From JAQBGV01 sp032128395 (GTDB lineage Bacteria > Planctomycetota > UBA8108 > UBA1146): a stretch of DNA of 37,107 bases. The translations under genes were made by a program, and so were the position numbers. Position 1 is the first letter of the stretch; each line of letters begins with the position of its first letter. The notes under the pieces are model-generated. The model was not told where the DNA came from, did no database searches, and was given only the letters and a program-made list of their open reading frames with translations. Shown here one piece after another: positions 1 to 8,688 of the stretch. The DNA is taken from assembly GCA_032128395.1 (NCBI GenBank), contig JAQBGV010000177.1, positions 1 through 37,107 on the forward strand, in the 5' to 3' direction.

Positions 1-2
1 CC

Positions 3-2648
3 CTCGGGGTGCTCGCCGACCTCGAGCGCACCGCGGTCCCGCAGCAGATCAACCGGGTCGCCCGGCAACGCTCGGTGACCCTCGAGCTCACCCCTGGACA
101 AGGGGAGCCGCTCGACACCGCGATCGCGAAGATCGAGGAGAAGATCGAGGCGCTCCGCGCGAGCGGCGCGATCCCCCCCACCGTCGAGGTGCATCTCTCC
201 GGCTCGGCGAGCAAGCTCGCCGCCGTGAAGCGCGCTCTCCTCGGGGACGGCACCTTCATGGGAATCTTGGGAAGCTCGCTCGCGCTCGCGCTCATCGTCG
301 TCTATCTGCTGATGTGTGTGCTCTTCCAGACCTTCATCGAGCCACTGGTCATCCTCTTCAGCGTGCCGCTCGCGACCCTCGGTGGCTTCGCCGGACTCGC
401 CGCCGTACACCAGTGGAGCCTCGTCGATCCCTATCTCCCGGTGCAGAAACTCGACGTCCTGACGATGCTCGGCTTCGTGATCCTGATCGGCGTCGTGGTG
501 AACAACGCGATCCTGATCGTTCACCAGTCGCTGAACTTCATGGGGCGGAACCGCTCGATCGGCGGCGGAGATGGCGAGTACTCGGTGAAACCCCTCCCCC
601 CGCAGCAGGCGATCGCCGCGGCGGTGCGCACCCGCGTACGCCCGATCTTCATGAGCACGTTGACCTCGATCGGTGGCATGCTCCCCCTCGTCCTGATGCC
701 CGGTTCTGGATCGGAACTGTACCGGGGCCTCGGGAGCGTGGTGATCGGCGGACTCTTGGTCTCGACGGTGTTCACCCTGATCCTGGTGCCACTCCTCCTC
801 AGCTTGTCGATCGACCTGCGCGAGCGGCTGAGCGGGCTCCTCGGTGCGAAGCGAATCCCCGCGGCGGGGGGGGCGGCGCTCCTTCTCGCGGCGCTTCCTC
901 TCTTCTCCGGCTGTGCGGTCGAGCCCCCGGCTCGCGCCGCCGATGAGCGATTCCGATCCCTCGTCGACGAGATCGTCGCGCGCGAGATCGATGGTGCGCA
1001 CCTTCGTGAGAGTGTTCCCCGCACCCTCGCGGAATCTGCCGCACCCCTCGATCCGGCTCTCGAGTCGCGTCGCGGCGCTCTGGCGGAGATCGGCGGAGAT
1101 CCCGCGTACTCCGAGCTCGCCGTCGACCTCGGACTCGATCTCGAGGGAAAAGCGACGCATCGGGACACCGTCGGTCTCTCCGAAGCGGTGCGCACCGCGG
1201 TCGAGTACGGGCTCGGGGTGCGCCTCGCTCGTCTCGGACCCGAGATCGCCGCCGAGAACCGCACCGAGGCGGAGGCGGACTTCGACCTGGGATTCTTCAG
1301 CACCGCCGAGTTCCAGAGAACGGACGAACCGACTCGGGTCGCGGTGATCGGCACGACCGTGCTCGGTCGACCGGAGAACGTCAGTGAAGAGGGGATCGTC
1401 ACCGTCGGGGTCCGCAAGCGACTCGTGAGCGGGGCGACCGTCACCGCGGAGACGCGGTGGAACCGCTTCCAGAACGAGACCCGCGGGATCGGCTTCCAAC
1501 CCGACCCCGCCCATGGCACGAGCGTCGCGCTCGGGGTCACGCAACCGCTCCTGCGCGGCCAAGGTTCCGAGGTGACGACCGCGCCGATCGCACTCGCCGA
1601 GAACGATCAGCAGCGCGCCCGACAACTGCTGCGCCTCGAGGTGATCGCGCTCACCAGCGCAGTCGAGGAGGCGTATTGGGCGCTCGCTTCCGCCGAGCAG
1701 GCGGTGCTCGTCCAGGAACGTCTCCTCGCCCAGGGGGAGGAGGTGCACCACGTCCTCGAGTCGCGGCGCGCATTCGATGCCCGCCCCGCCGAGGTCGCCG
1801 ACGCCGTGGCGACCGTCGAGGAGCGCCGTGCCACGCTCGTTCAGTTCCGGCGGATTCTCCGCGCTTCGAGCGATCAGCTGAAGTTTCTGCTCAACGACCC
1901 CGCGCGGCCTCTCGGGGCCGAATCGATCCTCCGCACCGAGGACGAGCTCCCCGAGGGTAGCTCCTCGTTCGAGGTGAGCCTGCGCGCGGCGATCCTCGGC
2001 GCGCTCTCGAACCGCCCCGAGGTCGAAGCAGCCGTCCTCGACATCGACGACGCCGAGCTCCGTGAACGAGTCGCTCGCAACCTGCGCCTCCCCGCCCTCG
2101 ACCTGGTCGCCGAGGTCGCGATCCTCGGGCTCGATGACAGCTTCTCGGGGGCGTACAACGACTGGACCTCGGAATCGTTCGTCGACGGGCTCATCGGCTT
2201 GAGCTTCGAAGTTCCCCTCGGCAATCGTGCCGCGCGCGCCGCAGAGCGTCGGGCGGAACTCGAGCGGACCTCGGCAGAACTGATCCTGAGACGAGTGGTC
2301 GAGAACGTGGTGCAGGACGTCAAGGAGGCGCTCCGCGACGTGCGCACCCAGGAGGAACTGGTCGACGCGACGCGAAACCTGCGGATCGCCCAGAGCGAGA
2401 ACCTGCGCGCCCTGATCGCAGAGGAGGAGACTCGCGCGGCGCTCACCCCGGAATTCCTTGCGCTGAAGTTTCTCCGGCAGAGTCGCCTCGCTTCCGCGCG
2501 ATTGCAGGAGATGGAGGCTCGCTCGAGCGTCCGCCGGGCGATCGCGCGCTACCGGCGAGCGATCGGGACGCTGCCGCCGGTGTTGGGGACGGAAGTGATC
2601 GAAATTGGAGCGGGAGAAGAAGCATCCGAGCGGAAAGAGGAAGAGTGA
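3..2648 (+). CDS. RND efflux permease (C-terminal part) read in frame into a TolC-like outer-membrane lipoprotein
   Basis: The frame is open to the left edge, so the 5' end is missing. The first ~275 visible residues are the C-terminal part of an AcrB-type inner-membrane proton/drug antiporter: a porter-domain remnant, then transmembrane helices containing LGFVILIGVVVNNAIL and RPIFMSTLTSIGGMLPL, ending after TLILVPLLLSL. Without a stop the frame continues into a hydrophobic segment ending in a lipobox-like LPLFSGC (Cys about residue 302 counted from the GTG at 9). About 575 residues of a TolC/OEP-type outer-membrane channel follow, with long alpha-helical Ala/Glu/Arg-rich stretches. The two halves are partners in tripartite efflux and are normally separate genes. 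A G8 run at 866-873 lies at the junction. One extra G there would give a separate lipoprotein starting at GTG 844 (MRSESPRR plus the same hydrophobic core) and would end the permease at 946. The family calls are secure; whether this is one polypeptide is not. Confidence 0.85.
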   Translation, partial: LGVLADLERTAVPQQINRVARQRSVTLELTPGQGEPLDTAIAKIEEKIEALRASGAIPPTVEVHLSGSASKLAAVKRALLGDGTFMGILGSSLALALIVVYLLMCVLFQTFIEPLVILFSVPLATLGGFAGLAAVHQWSLVDPYLPVQKLDVLTMLGFVILIGVVVNNAILIVHQSLNFMGRNRSIGGGDGEYSVKPLPPQQAIAAAVRTRVRPIFMSTLTSIGGMLPLVLMPGSGSELYRGLGSVVIGGLLVSTVFTLILVPLLLSLSIDLRERLSGLLGAKRIPAAGGAALLLAALPLFSGCAVEPPARAADERFRSLVDEIVAREIDGAHLRESVPRTLAESAAPLDPALESRRGALAEIGGDPAYSELAVDLGLDLEGKATHRDTVGLSEAVRTAVEYGLGVRLARLGPEIAAENRTEAEADFDLGFFSTAEFQRTDEPTRVAVIGTTVLGRPENVSEEGIVTVGVRKRLVSGATVTAETRWNRFQNETRGIGFQPDPAHGTSVALGVTQPLLRGQGSEVTTAPIALAENDQQRARQLLRLEVIALTSAVEEAYWALASAEQAVLVQERLLAQGEEVHHVLESRRAFDARPAEVADAVATVEERRATLVQFRRILRASSDQLKFLLNDPARPLGAESILRTEDELPEGSSSFEVSLRAAILGALSNRPEVEAAVLDIDDAELRERVARNLRLPALDLVAEVAILGLDDSFSGAYNDWTSESFVDGLIGLSFEVPLGNRAARAAERRAELERTSAELILRRVVENVVQDVKEALRDVRTQEELVDATRNLRIAQSENLRALIAEEETRAALTPEFLALKFLRQSRLASARLQEMEARSSVRRAIARYRRAIGTLPPVLGTEVIEIGAGEEASERKEEE

Positions 2649-2962
2649 TGGCCGACGGCAATCTCGCCTACGAAATTCGGGTCAATGACGGAGACCCCGT
2701 AGTGGCGGGCTCGACCGAACTCGACGTCCTCAGCGCGATGCTGACCCACGTCCGGGAGCGCGGCGGCTGCGATCTATCGGTCGCGGGGCTCGTGGTGAAA
2801 GATGACTCCGAGCACGAACATGTCCGTTGGCTCTCGTCCCCGCTCACTTTCGGCGACACGGTGACGATCCGCGTGATCGAGAGCGACGACTGCGATCCCC
2901 CCATCGCCCGGGAGAAGATCGATCCATCTCGGCCGCGGAGGAGCGAGGAACAAGCTGGCTAG
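2648..2962 (+). CDS. Small hypothetical protein, coupled to the efflux gene
   Basis: Predicted protein of 104 residues, family not recognised. The ATG at 2648 overlaps the TGA of the preceding gene (TGATG), which suggests translational coupling. A GTG one codon earlier (2645) is an alternative start. The protein is acidic and soluble, with no signal peptide or membrane segment. It opens with a strand-rich stretch (AYEIRVNDGDPVVAG) and later has FGDTVTIRVIE followed by DCDPPI, so a small mixed alpha/beta fold is plausible. The C-terminal ~15 residues are charged and probably disordered. The position suggests a link to the efflux operon, but nothing in the sequence shows a function. Confidence 0.65.
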   Translation: MADGNLAYEIRVNDGDPVVAGSTELDVLSAMLTHVRERGGCDLSVAGLVVKDDSEHEHVRWLSSPLTFGDTVTIRVIESDDCDPPIAREKIDPSRPRRSEEQAG

Positions 2963-3068
2963 AACCCGAGCGCCGCGCGAATCGCTTCAGCAATGACGAT
3001 CTGCCCTTGGAAGAGAGCTCGGTCGTGGACGGGTCGGACATCGCCGTGTGAGGCAAGCCTCCCGATCC

Positions 3069-4238
3069 CTATGCACGCCAGTCGTCGAGCATCGCCGCGA
3101 CGTCATTGGTCTCGATCGGGAGCGGCAGCATCTCCGCCGGGGTCCCATCGAGGCGTGGATGGGGTGCGGGGAAACGCACCGGACGACCATTGACCTCGTG
3201 CGTCTCGAAAGAGCCGCGGGCGATCGCGTGCGGGTCTGCGGCGAGGTCCGCGACGGTGTTCACCTTCGAGACCGGCACGGCGGCGGCGGCGAGTCCATCG
3301 ACTACCGCGTCGGCGCTCCGCTCCAAACACCAATCGGAGATCGCGGCATCGATCTCGCCGACCCGCAAGAGGCGCTGGTCGTTCGTCTTCAGGGTCGGAT
3401 CCGCCGCCAGATCGTCACGACCGACCGTGTCCATCAATCGACGGAAGATCGAGTCTCCGTTCGCGCCGATCGCGACGACCGCCCCGTCCGAAGTGCGGTA
3501 CGCGTTCGTCCCCGCGACCCCCGATAGCGTTGTCCCCGAAGGACCGCGGGGGGGCGCCCCGAGATCGAGTTCAGGGAGCGTCGCTTCGAGGAGCGCGAAC
3601 ACCGACTCGAAGATCGACGCATCGACCGTCTGACCGACTCCGTCGCGATCGCGCGCACGCAGCGCGAGGAGCGCTCCGATCGCGCCCTGCCACCCCGCGA
3701 TCGTGTCTCCGATGCTGAGGTTCTGCCTGACCGGCATCTCGCCGGGGTGTCCGGTCAGATGCCGCAACCCGCCGAATGCCTCGCAGACCGAAGCAAAGCC
3801 GGGGCGATCGCGATAGGGGCCGGTCTGGCCGTACCCGGAGATGCGCACGACGACGAGGGCGGGCTTCTCCTCCCTGAGCTCTTCGGGATCGAGGCCGAAC
3901 CGCTCGAGCGTACCAGGCCGGAAATTCTCGACGAGAACGTCGGCGGCCAGGGCGAACCGTCGCGCGGTGGCGAGGTCGTCGGGGTGGCGCAGGTCGAGAG
4001 TAATGCATCGTTTTCCACGCGAGAGGGTGGTCCACCACGGGGAGTCCCCATCGCCGACGGTCCGCCAACGGCGGAGCGGGTCCCCCCCCGGAGGTTCGAC
4101 TTTCACCACGTCCGCCCCGAACGAAGCGAGCAAGGCACCGCAGCTCGGGCCGGCGATCAGTTGTCCGAGTTCGAGGACTCGGATGCCGGCGAGGGGGGCG
4201 GGACGCGGGGCAGGGGTCGGTGAGGGATCGGAGGACAT
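3069..4238 (-). CDS. CaiB/BaiF family (class III) CoA-transferase
   Basis: A 389-residue protein of the family III CoA-transferases, cytoplasmic enzymes that move CoA between carboxylic acids through an aspartyl-CoA anhydride. Family hallmarks are visible: the N-terminal LAGIRVLELGQLIAGP with ADVVKVEPPGGDP, the RGKRCITLDL and DVLVENFRPGTLERFGL blocks, and GYGQTGPYRDRPGF. The probable catalytic aspartate is Asp178 in IGDTIAG. The length is normal for the family. The ATG at 4238 is preceded by AGGAG at a good distance; the longer open frame upstream has no comparable start. The gene stands alone, divergent from the carboxypeptidase gene, so the acyl substrate cannot be inferred. Annotated relatives include formyl-CoA, succinyl-CoA and alpha-methylacyl-CoA enzymes. 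Confidence 0.93.
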   Translation of the reverse strand: MSSDPSPTPAPRPAPLAGIRVLELGQLIAGPSCGALLASFGADVVKVEPPGGDPLRRWRTVGDGDSPWWTTLSRGKRCITLDLRHPDDLATARRFALAADVLVENFRPGTLERFGLDPEELREEKPALVVVRISGYGQTGPYRDRPGFASVCEAFGGLRHLTGHPGEMPVRQNLSIGDTIAGWQGAIGALLALRARDRDGVGQTVDASIFESVFALLEATLPELDLGAPPRGPSGTTLSGVAGTNAYRTSDGAVVAIGANGDSIFRRLMDTVGRDDLAADPTLKTNDQRLLRVGEIDAAISDWCLERSADAVVDGLAAAAVPVSKVNTVADLAADPHAIARGSFETHEVNGRPVRFPAPHPRLDGTPAEMLPLPIETNDVAAMLDDWRA

Positions 4239-4410
4239 CGCACTCCTGGGGTGCCGTGGGTCGGCGAGAGTGTCGACGAAGCCGCGGATAGAAGCCAGTG
4301 CGCGATTCCCATCCCGCTCGGGTGCATCTACGATGGATGCTGCGTCCCCTACAGTCCCGGGAAGAAGATGGGACAGGCACCGCGTTGCGGAGCCCGCCCC
4401 CGGAGGATCC

Positions 4411-5988
4411 ATGTTCGATCGCGCACTCCCCCTCGCGGCACTCCTCACCCTCACCTCCCCCCTCCTTGCGGAGAACCGGATGCCCAATTCCGATGAATGG
4501 CCCAGCACCCGACCCGAGCGCACCGAGAACGCCGAGACCTCGACCCTCGATGATGTGACCGCCTTCCTCGACGCCCTCGTCGCCGGCGGTGCGCCGATCC
4601 GCCTCGAAACGCTCGGCACCTCGCCGAAGGGTCGGTCGATCCCTCTGGTCGTGTGCGCCCGCCCGATGGTGACCGACGGCGACGCCGCGCGCGCGAGCGG
4701 CCGGATCGTCGTGTACCTGCAGGCGAACATTCACGGCGGCGAGGTCGAAGGGAAGGAGGCGGTGCAACAGCTGCTGCGCGAGATCGCGATGGGAGAGCAC
4801 GCCCCGTGGCTCGAGCGCTGCGTCTTCATCGTCACCCCGATCTACAACGTCGATGGCAACGAGGAGTGGGGAGAGGGGCTGAAGAACCGTGGCCATCAGA
4901 ATGGCCCCGTCCGCATCGGCCAACGGCCGAACGGAGACGACCTAGACCTGAACCGCGACTGCGTGAAGGCCGAGTCCCCCGAGATGTGCGCGGCGCTGAC
5001 CAAGATCTACCGGCGCTTCGACCCCCACGTCGTCCTCGACCTGCACACGACGAACGGAACCCGCCACGGCTACACGCTGACCTACGCCCCGCCACTGCAT
5101 CCCAACACCGACCCGGGGGTCCTCGCGATCGCGCGGGACACGCTGCTCCCGAGAGTCCGCGCAAAAATGCTCGCGGCGTACGGCGAGGGGACGAACGACT
5201 ACGGCAACGTCGAGGGCAAGGGCGAAGATCACGGCTGGCGCACTTTCAGCCCCCTCGGACGCTACGTGACGAACTACGTCGGTCTAAGGAATCGGATCGC
5301 CGTTCTCTCGGAAGCGACGAGCTTTCTCCCTCTCGGGACGCGCATCGACTCGACCCGCAGGTTCGCCGCCCTCGTCATCGATTTCGCGACCGAGCACGCC
5401 GGGGAGATCGCCGAATCGTGTCGGGAGGCGGACCGTCGCGCGACCCGCGGCGAGATCGCGGCGTTCGGGACCAGCTTTGCACAAGAGAGTCGCGGCGATG
5501 AGGCGGTTCCCATCGAGAGTGAGGGCGAGAAGCGGCCGCCGCACGAGTCGACGGGTGCGCTGGTCGAAGTGACGCTCCCGATCTTCGATCGATTCCGGAG
5601 CGAAACGACCCGCGCGCTCCCCCGCGCCTACTGGCTCCCCGCGGCGGAAGCGCGGACGATCGCGCTCCTGCGCCGTCATGGGGTCGAGGTCGAGCCGTGC
5701 CGCGTCGATGGGGTGCTCGCAGTCGAAGAATTCCGCATCGCGGAGTTCCGGCGCTCGGAGAGTGCCTTCCAAGGACATCGCCAGGTCCGCCTCGGGGGGG
5801 AGTGGACGACCGCCGAGCTGCCGGCGACGACCGCGAGCTCCGGCTACCGGGTCTCGACCGGGCAACCACTCGCACGGCTCATCTTCGAGATCCTGGAACC
5901 GGATCTCGAAGACAGCGCGGTCGCATGGGAGATCACCGACGCCTCCCTCGAAGAGGGTGGAGTCGCAGCCGTTCGACGAATCCCCTGA
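4411..5988 (+). CDS. Secreted M14-family zinc carboxypeptidase
   Basis: A 525-residue protein with an N-terminal signal peptide (MFDRALPLAALLTLTSPLLA). The M14 metallopeptidase domain covers about residues 45-330. Probable zinc ligands are His108 and Glu111 in NIHGGEVEGKE and His212 in VVLDLHTTNG. The substrate-binding LNRD...ESPE block is near residue 180, and the probable general base is Glu301 in AVLSEATSF. The C-terminal ~200 residues are a beta-rich extension without a recognised domain. The start at ATG 4411 follows CGGAGG; the long open frame upstream crosses the intergenic region and lacks a signal peptide. Expected role: removal of C-terminal residues from extracellular or periplasmic peptides. 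The gene is divergent from the CoA-transferase gene, with about 170 bp for the two promoters. Confidence 0.93.
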   Translation: MFDRALPLAALLTLTSPLLAENRMPNSDEWPSTRPERTENAETSTLDDVTAFLDALVAGGAPIRLETLGTSPKGRSIPLVVCARPMVTDGDAARASGRIVVYLQANIHGGEVEGKEAVQQLLREIAMGEHAPWLERCVFIVTPIYNVDGNEEWGEGLKNRGHQNGPVRIGQRPNGDDLDLNRDCVKAESPEMCAALTKIYRRFDPHVVLDLHTTNGTRHGYTLTYAPPLHPNTDPGVLAIARDTLLPRVRAKMLAAYGEGTNDYGNVEGKGEDHGWRTFSPLGRYVTNYVGLRNRIAVLSEATSFLPLGTRIDSTRRFAALVIDFATEHAGEIAESCREADRRATRGEIAAFGTSFAQESRGDEAVPIESEGEKRPPHESTGALVEVTLPIFDRFRSETTRALPRAYWLPAAEARTIALLRRHGVEVEPCRVDGVLAVEEFRIAEFRRSESAFQGHRQVRLGGEWTTAELPATTASSGYRVSTGQPLARLIFEILEPDLEDSAVAWEITDASLEEGGVAAVRRIP

Positions 5989-6082
5989 TCGTTCGCTCTC
6001 GAGGTGTCGCCGGAAGCCTCTTGCCGTAGGATGTCCTCTGTGACAATGCACCCCAGAGGGCACCCCGCCCTGATGAGGACAG

Positions 6083-7564
6083 ATGCCCGACCGACCGAAG
6101 ACTCTCGGTGCCCTCAGAAAGAGCGGTGCGCGCGCTGAGGGGGTCCGCGATGAGATTCGCCGCAACCTGATCGAGAGGCTCCGCGCCGGGGAGCCGCTGT
6201 TCGCGGGAATCATCGGATACGACCAGACCGTGATCCCGCAGATCGTCAACGCGCTGCTTTCGCGCCACGACATCCTGCTCCTCGGTCTGCGCGGTCAGGC
6301 GAAGACGCGGATCGCGCGCGGCGTCGCCGAGCTGCTCGATGAGGTGACCCCGATCATCCCCGGCTGCCCGCTGCGCTCCCATCCCCTCGCCCCACAAGGG
6401 GTGTTCGCCGAGAGAGCGGTCGGAGAACGGGGAGACGACCTCGAGATCGAATGGCTTCCCCGGGAGCAGAGATACGGCGAGAAGCTCGCCACCCCCGACG
6501 TCAGCATGGCGGACCTGATCGGGGACATCGATCCACTCAAGGCCGCGAACGAAGGACTCGACCTCTCGAACGAAGAGGTGATCCACTTCGGAATCGTGCC
6601 ACGGACGAATCGAGGGATTTTCACGATCAACGAGCTTCCGGACCTCGCGCCGCGGATCCAGGTCGGACTCCTGAACATCCTCGAGGAGCAGGACATTCAG
6701 ATCCGCGGATTCCCGCTTCGGATCCCTCTCGACCTGCTCTTCGTCTTCACCGCGAACCCCGAGGACTACACCAATCGCGGGAGCATCATCACCCCGCTCA
6801 AGGACCGGATCGCCTCGCAAATCCACACCCACTACCCGCAAGACCTCGCGTCGGCTCATGCGATCACCAACCAGGAGGCGTGGCTCGAGCGCGAGGGTGA
6901 CCTCCCACCGGTGCGCATCCCCGCCTTCGTCGCCGACATCGTCGAGGCGATCGCCTTCGAGGGACGCGATTCGGAGTACATCGATCAGACTTCGGGGGTG
7001 TCCGCGCGCCTGTCGATCGCCGCCCGCGAGCTCCTCGTCAGCCAGGTCGAGCGGCGTGTTCTCCAAAACGATGGCGACGACCCCGTCCCACGCATCGTCG
7101 ACCTGGGACAGATCGCCTCCGCGATCGTCGGCAAGGTCGAGCTGGTCTACGAGGGGGAGCAGGAGGGCGCGGTGCAGGTCGCCAGGCACCTGATCGGCCG
7201 CGCCTGTCAGCGGATCTTCGACACCCACTTCCCCGATATCATCGACGAGGGTTCCGACGACGGGAAGGGTCACTCCAAGGCGGATCGTTATCGCGCAGTG
7301 CTCGACTGGTTCTCGTCGAAGAATCGTCTCGAGCTCTCCGACTCGATGACCGACGAGGAGTACCTCGCGACCCTCAGCGCGGTCCCCGGCCTCGACCAGG
7401 TCGCCCGCGGCTTCCTCCCCGAAGCGTTCGCCGAAGCCCCCGGCCCCGCGATGGAGCTCGTGCTCGAAGGGCTGCACCAACATTCGATGCTCGCGAAGGA
7501 AGATGTCCACCGCGGCGCAGCCTACTCCGACATGATGGGGATCCTGATGCGCGGACTGCGGTGA
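6083..7564 (+). CDS. MoxR/Mg-chelatase-I-like AAA+ ATPase
   Basis: A 493-residue cytoplasmic AAA+ ATPase of the MoxR/magnesium-chelatase subunit I group. The Walker A loop is GLRGQAKTR (about residues 72-80). The Walker B region reads IFTINELPDL, so Asn stands where MoxR proteins usually have Asp, with the catalytic Glu retained. Sensor-1 is FTANPEDYTNRG, followed by a lid domain and a C-terminal helical region. ATG 6083 follows a GAGG Shine-Dalgarno sequence. The VWA-domain gene starts 7 bp after the stop; such ATPase/VWA pairs act together as chaperone-like or metal-insertion machines, as in ChlI/ChlD and MoxR/CoxE. The target is not indicated by the neighbours, and no chlorophyll or cobalamin genes are present, so true magnesium chelatase function is unlikely. 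Confidence 0.9.
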   Translation: MPDRPKTLGALRKSGARAEGVRDEIRRNLIERLRAGEPLFAGIIGYDQTVIPQIVNALLSRHDILLLGLRGQAKTRIARGVAELLDEVTPIIPGCPLRSHPLAPQGVFAERAVGERGDDLEIEWLPREQRYGEKLATPDVSMADLIGDIDPLKAANEGLDLSNEEVIHFGIVPRTNRGIFTINELPDLAPRIQVGLLNILEEQDIQIRGFPLRIPLDLLFVFTANPEDYTNRGSIITPLKDRIASQIHTHYPQDLASAHAITNQEAWLEREGDLPPVRIPAFVADIVEAIAFEGRDSEYIDQTSGVSARLSIAARELLVSQVERRVLQNDGDDPVPRIVDLGQIASAIVGKVELVYEGEQEGAVQVARHLIGRACQRIFDTHFPDIIDEGSDDGKGHSKADRYRAVLDWFSSKNRLELSDSMTDEEYLATLSAVPGLDQVARGFLPEAFAEAPGPAMELVLEGLHQHSMLAKEDVHRGAAYSDMMGILMRGLR

Positions 7565-7571
7565 GCAGCGC

Positions 7572-8666
7572 ATGACTTGGATCCGTTACCTCGACTGGCA
7601 GAAGGGGCAGGAGCAGTTCCTCGATCGCCGGAGGGCGCTCCGCCGGATCTTCTCGTGGCTCCTCATCGAGAACGATGGCGACGTCGAGGCGGCCCTCGAT
7701 CAGCTCGAGCGGATCGATGAACGCTATGGGCTCACCGGCGATGGCTACGGGATGGACGAGTTCCGCCGCGAGCTCGAGAGAGAGCGCCTGATCGCGGGCC
7801 CCGATGGGAGCCGCCAACTCACCCCGCGCGGCGAGCGATTCATCCGAGCCGACTCCCTCGACCAGATCTTCGGTGCGCTCGGGCGTGCACCCGGCGGAGA
7901 TCACGCGATCCCCATCGCCGGCGAGACCGGTGAGGCGCTCTCCGAAACCCGCCCCTACGAGTTCGGGGACGATGTTCACGACATCGACTTCAGACGCAGC
8001 ATGCAGAACTCGCTCCGCAGGAATCCCCACGGCGGTTTCCCCCTCCGCGAGGAGGACCTCGAGGTCCAGGAGCGCGAACGGTTCGTCTCCGCCGCGACGG
8101 TGCTGATGCTCGACATCAGTCACAGCATGATCCTCTATGGCGAGGACCGGATCACGCCCGCGAAGCGGGTCGCGCTCGCCCTCGTCGAGCTGATCCGCAC
8201 GCGCTACCCGAAGGATGCGCTCCACCTGGTGCTCTTCGGCGATGACGCCCGCGAGGTTCCGCTTCGCGAACTACCCTACTCTGGAGTCGGCCCTTACCAC
8301 ACGAACACCCACGCCGGCCTGAAGCTCGCGCGGCACATCCTGATGCGGAAGAAACACTCGAACCGTCAGATTTTCATGATCACAGACGGCAAGCCCACGG
8401 CGATCTCCGAGCGCAACGAGCTCTACCTGAACCCGTTCGGACTCGATCGGAAGATCGTCCGCAGAACCTTGAACGAGGCGGCGGAGTGCCGGAGGTACGG
8501 GATCCCGATCACCACCTTCATGCTGGCGCGCGACCCGATGTTGGTCGACTTCGTGAAGCAGCTCACCGAGGTGAATCACGGCCGCGCATACTTCTCGAGC
8601 CTGAGCGACCTGGAGCAGAAGGTGTTCGTGGACTTCATCAAGAACCGGACGCGGAAGGTGCGGTAG
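7572..8666 (+). CDS. VWA (von Willebrand factor A) domain protein, partner of the upstream ATPase
   Basis: A 364-residue soluble protein. Residues 1-170 are a charged, mostly helical N-terminal region. Residues ~175-350 form a VWA domain with a complete-looking MIDAS metal site: DISHS (Asp181, Ser183, Ser185), Thr244 or Thr246 in HTNTH, and Asp272 in ITDGKP. The start codon lies 7 bp after the stop of the AAA+ ATPase gene, so the two are surely co-transcribed and probably form one complex, in which the VWA protein acts as substrate-recognition or scaffold partner. No signal peptide or membrane segment is present, unlike the Bacteroides-type BatA/BatB proteins. The gene ends 22 bp from a convergent neighbour. 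Confidence 0.9.
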   Translation: MTWIRYLDWQKGQEQFLDRRRALRRIFSWLLIENDGDVEAALDQLERIDERYGLTGDGYGMDEFRRELERERLIAGPDGSRQLTPRGERFIRADSLDQIFGALGRAPGGDHAIPIAGETGEALSETRPYEFGDDVHDIDFRRSMQNSLRRNPHGGFPLREEDLEVQERERFVSAATVLMLDISHSMILYGEDRITPAKRVALALVELIRTRYPKDALHLVLFGDDAREVPLRELPYSGVGPYHTNTHAGLKLARHILMRKKHSNRQIFMITDGKPTAISERNELYLNPFGLDRKIVRRTLNEAAECRRYGIPITTFMLARDPMLVDFVKQLTEVNHGRAYFSSLSDLEQKVFVDFIKNRTRKVR

Positions 8667-8688
8667 TGCCCTGAGTCAGAAGTTCGCG

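Noticed and set aside
3841..4410. N-terminal extension of the M14 carboxypeptidase
   Set aside because: It would overlap the CoA-transferase gene on the other strand and bury the signal peptide that starts at 4411.
5933..7573. A 546-residue minus-strand protein opposite the AAA+ ATPase
   Set aside because: It mirrors the codon pattern of the ATPase gene and has no recognisable domain, so it is a shadow of that gene.
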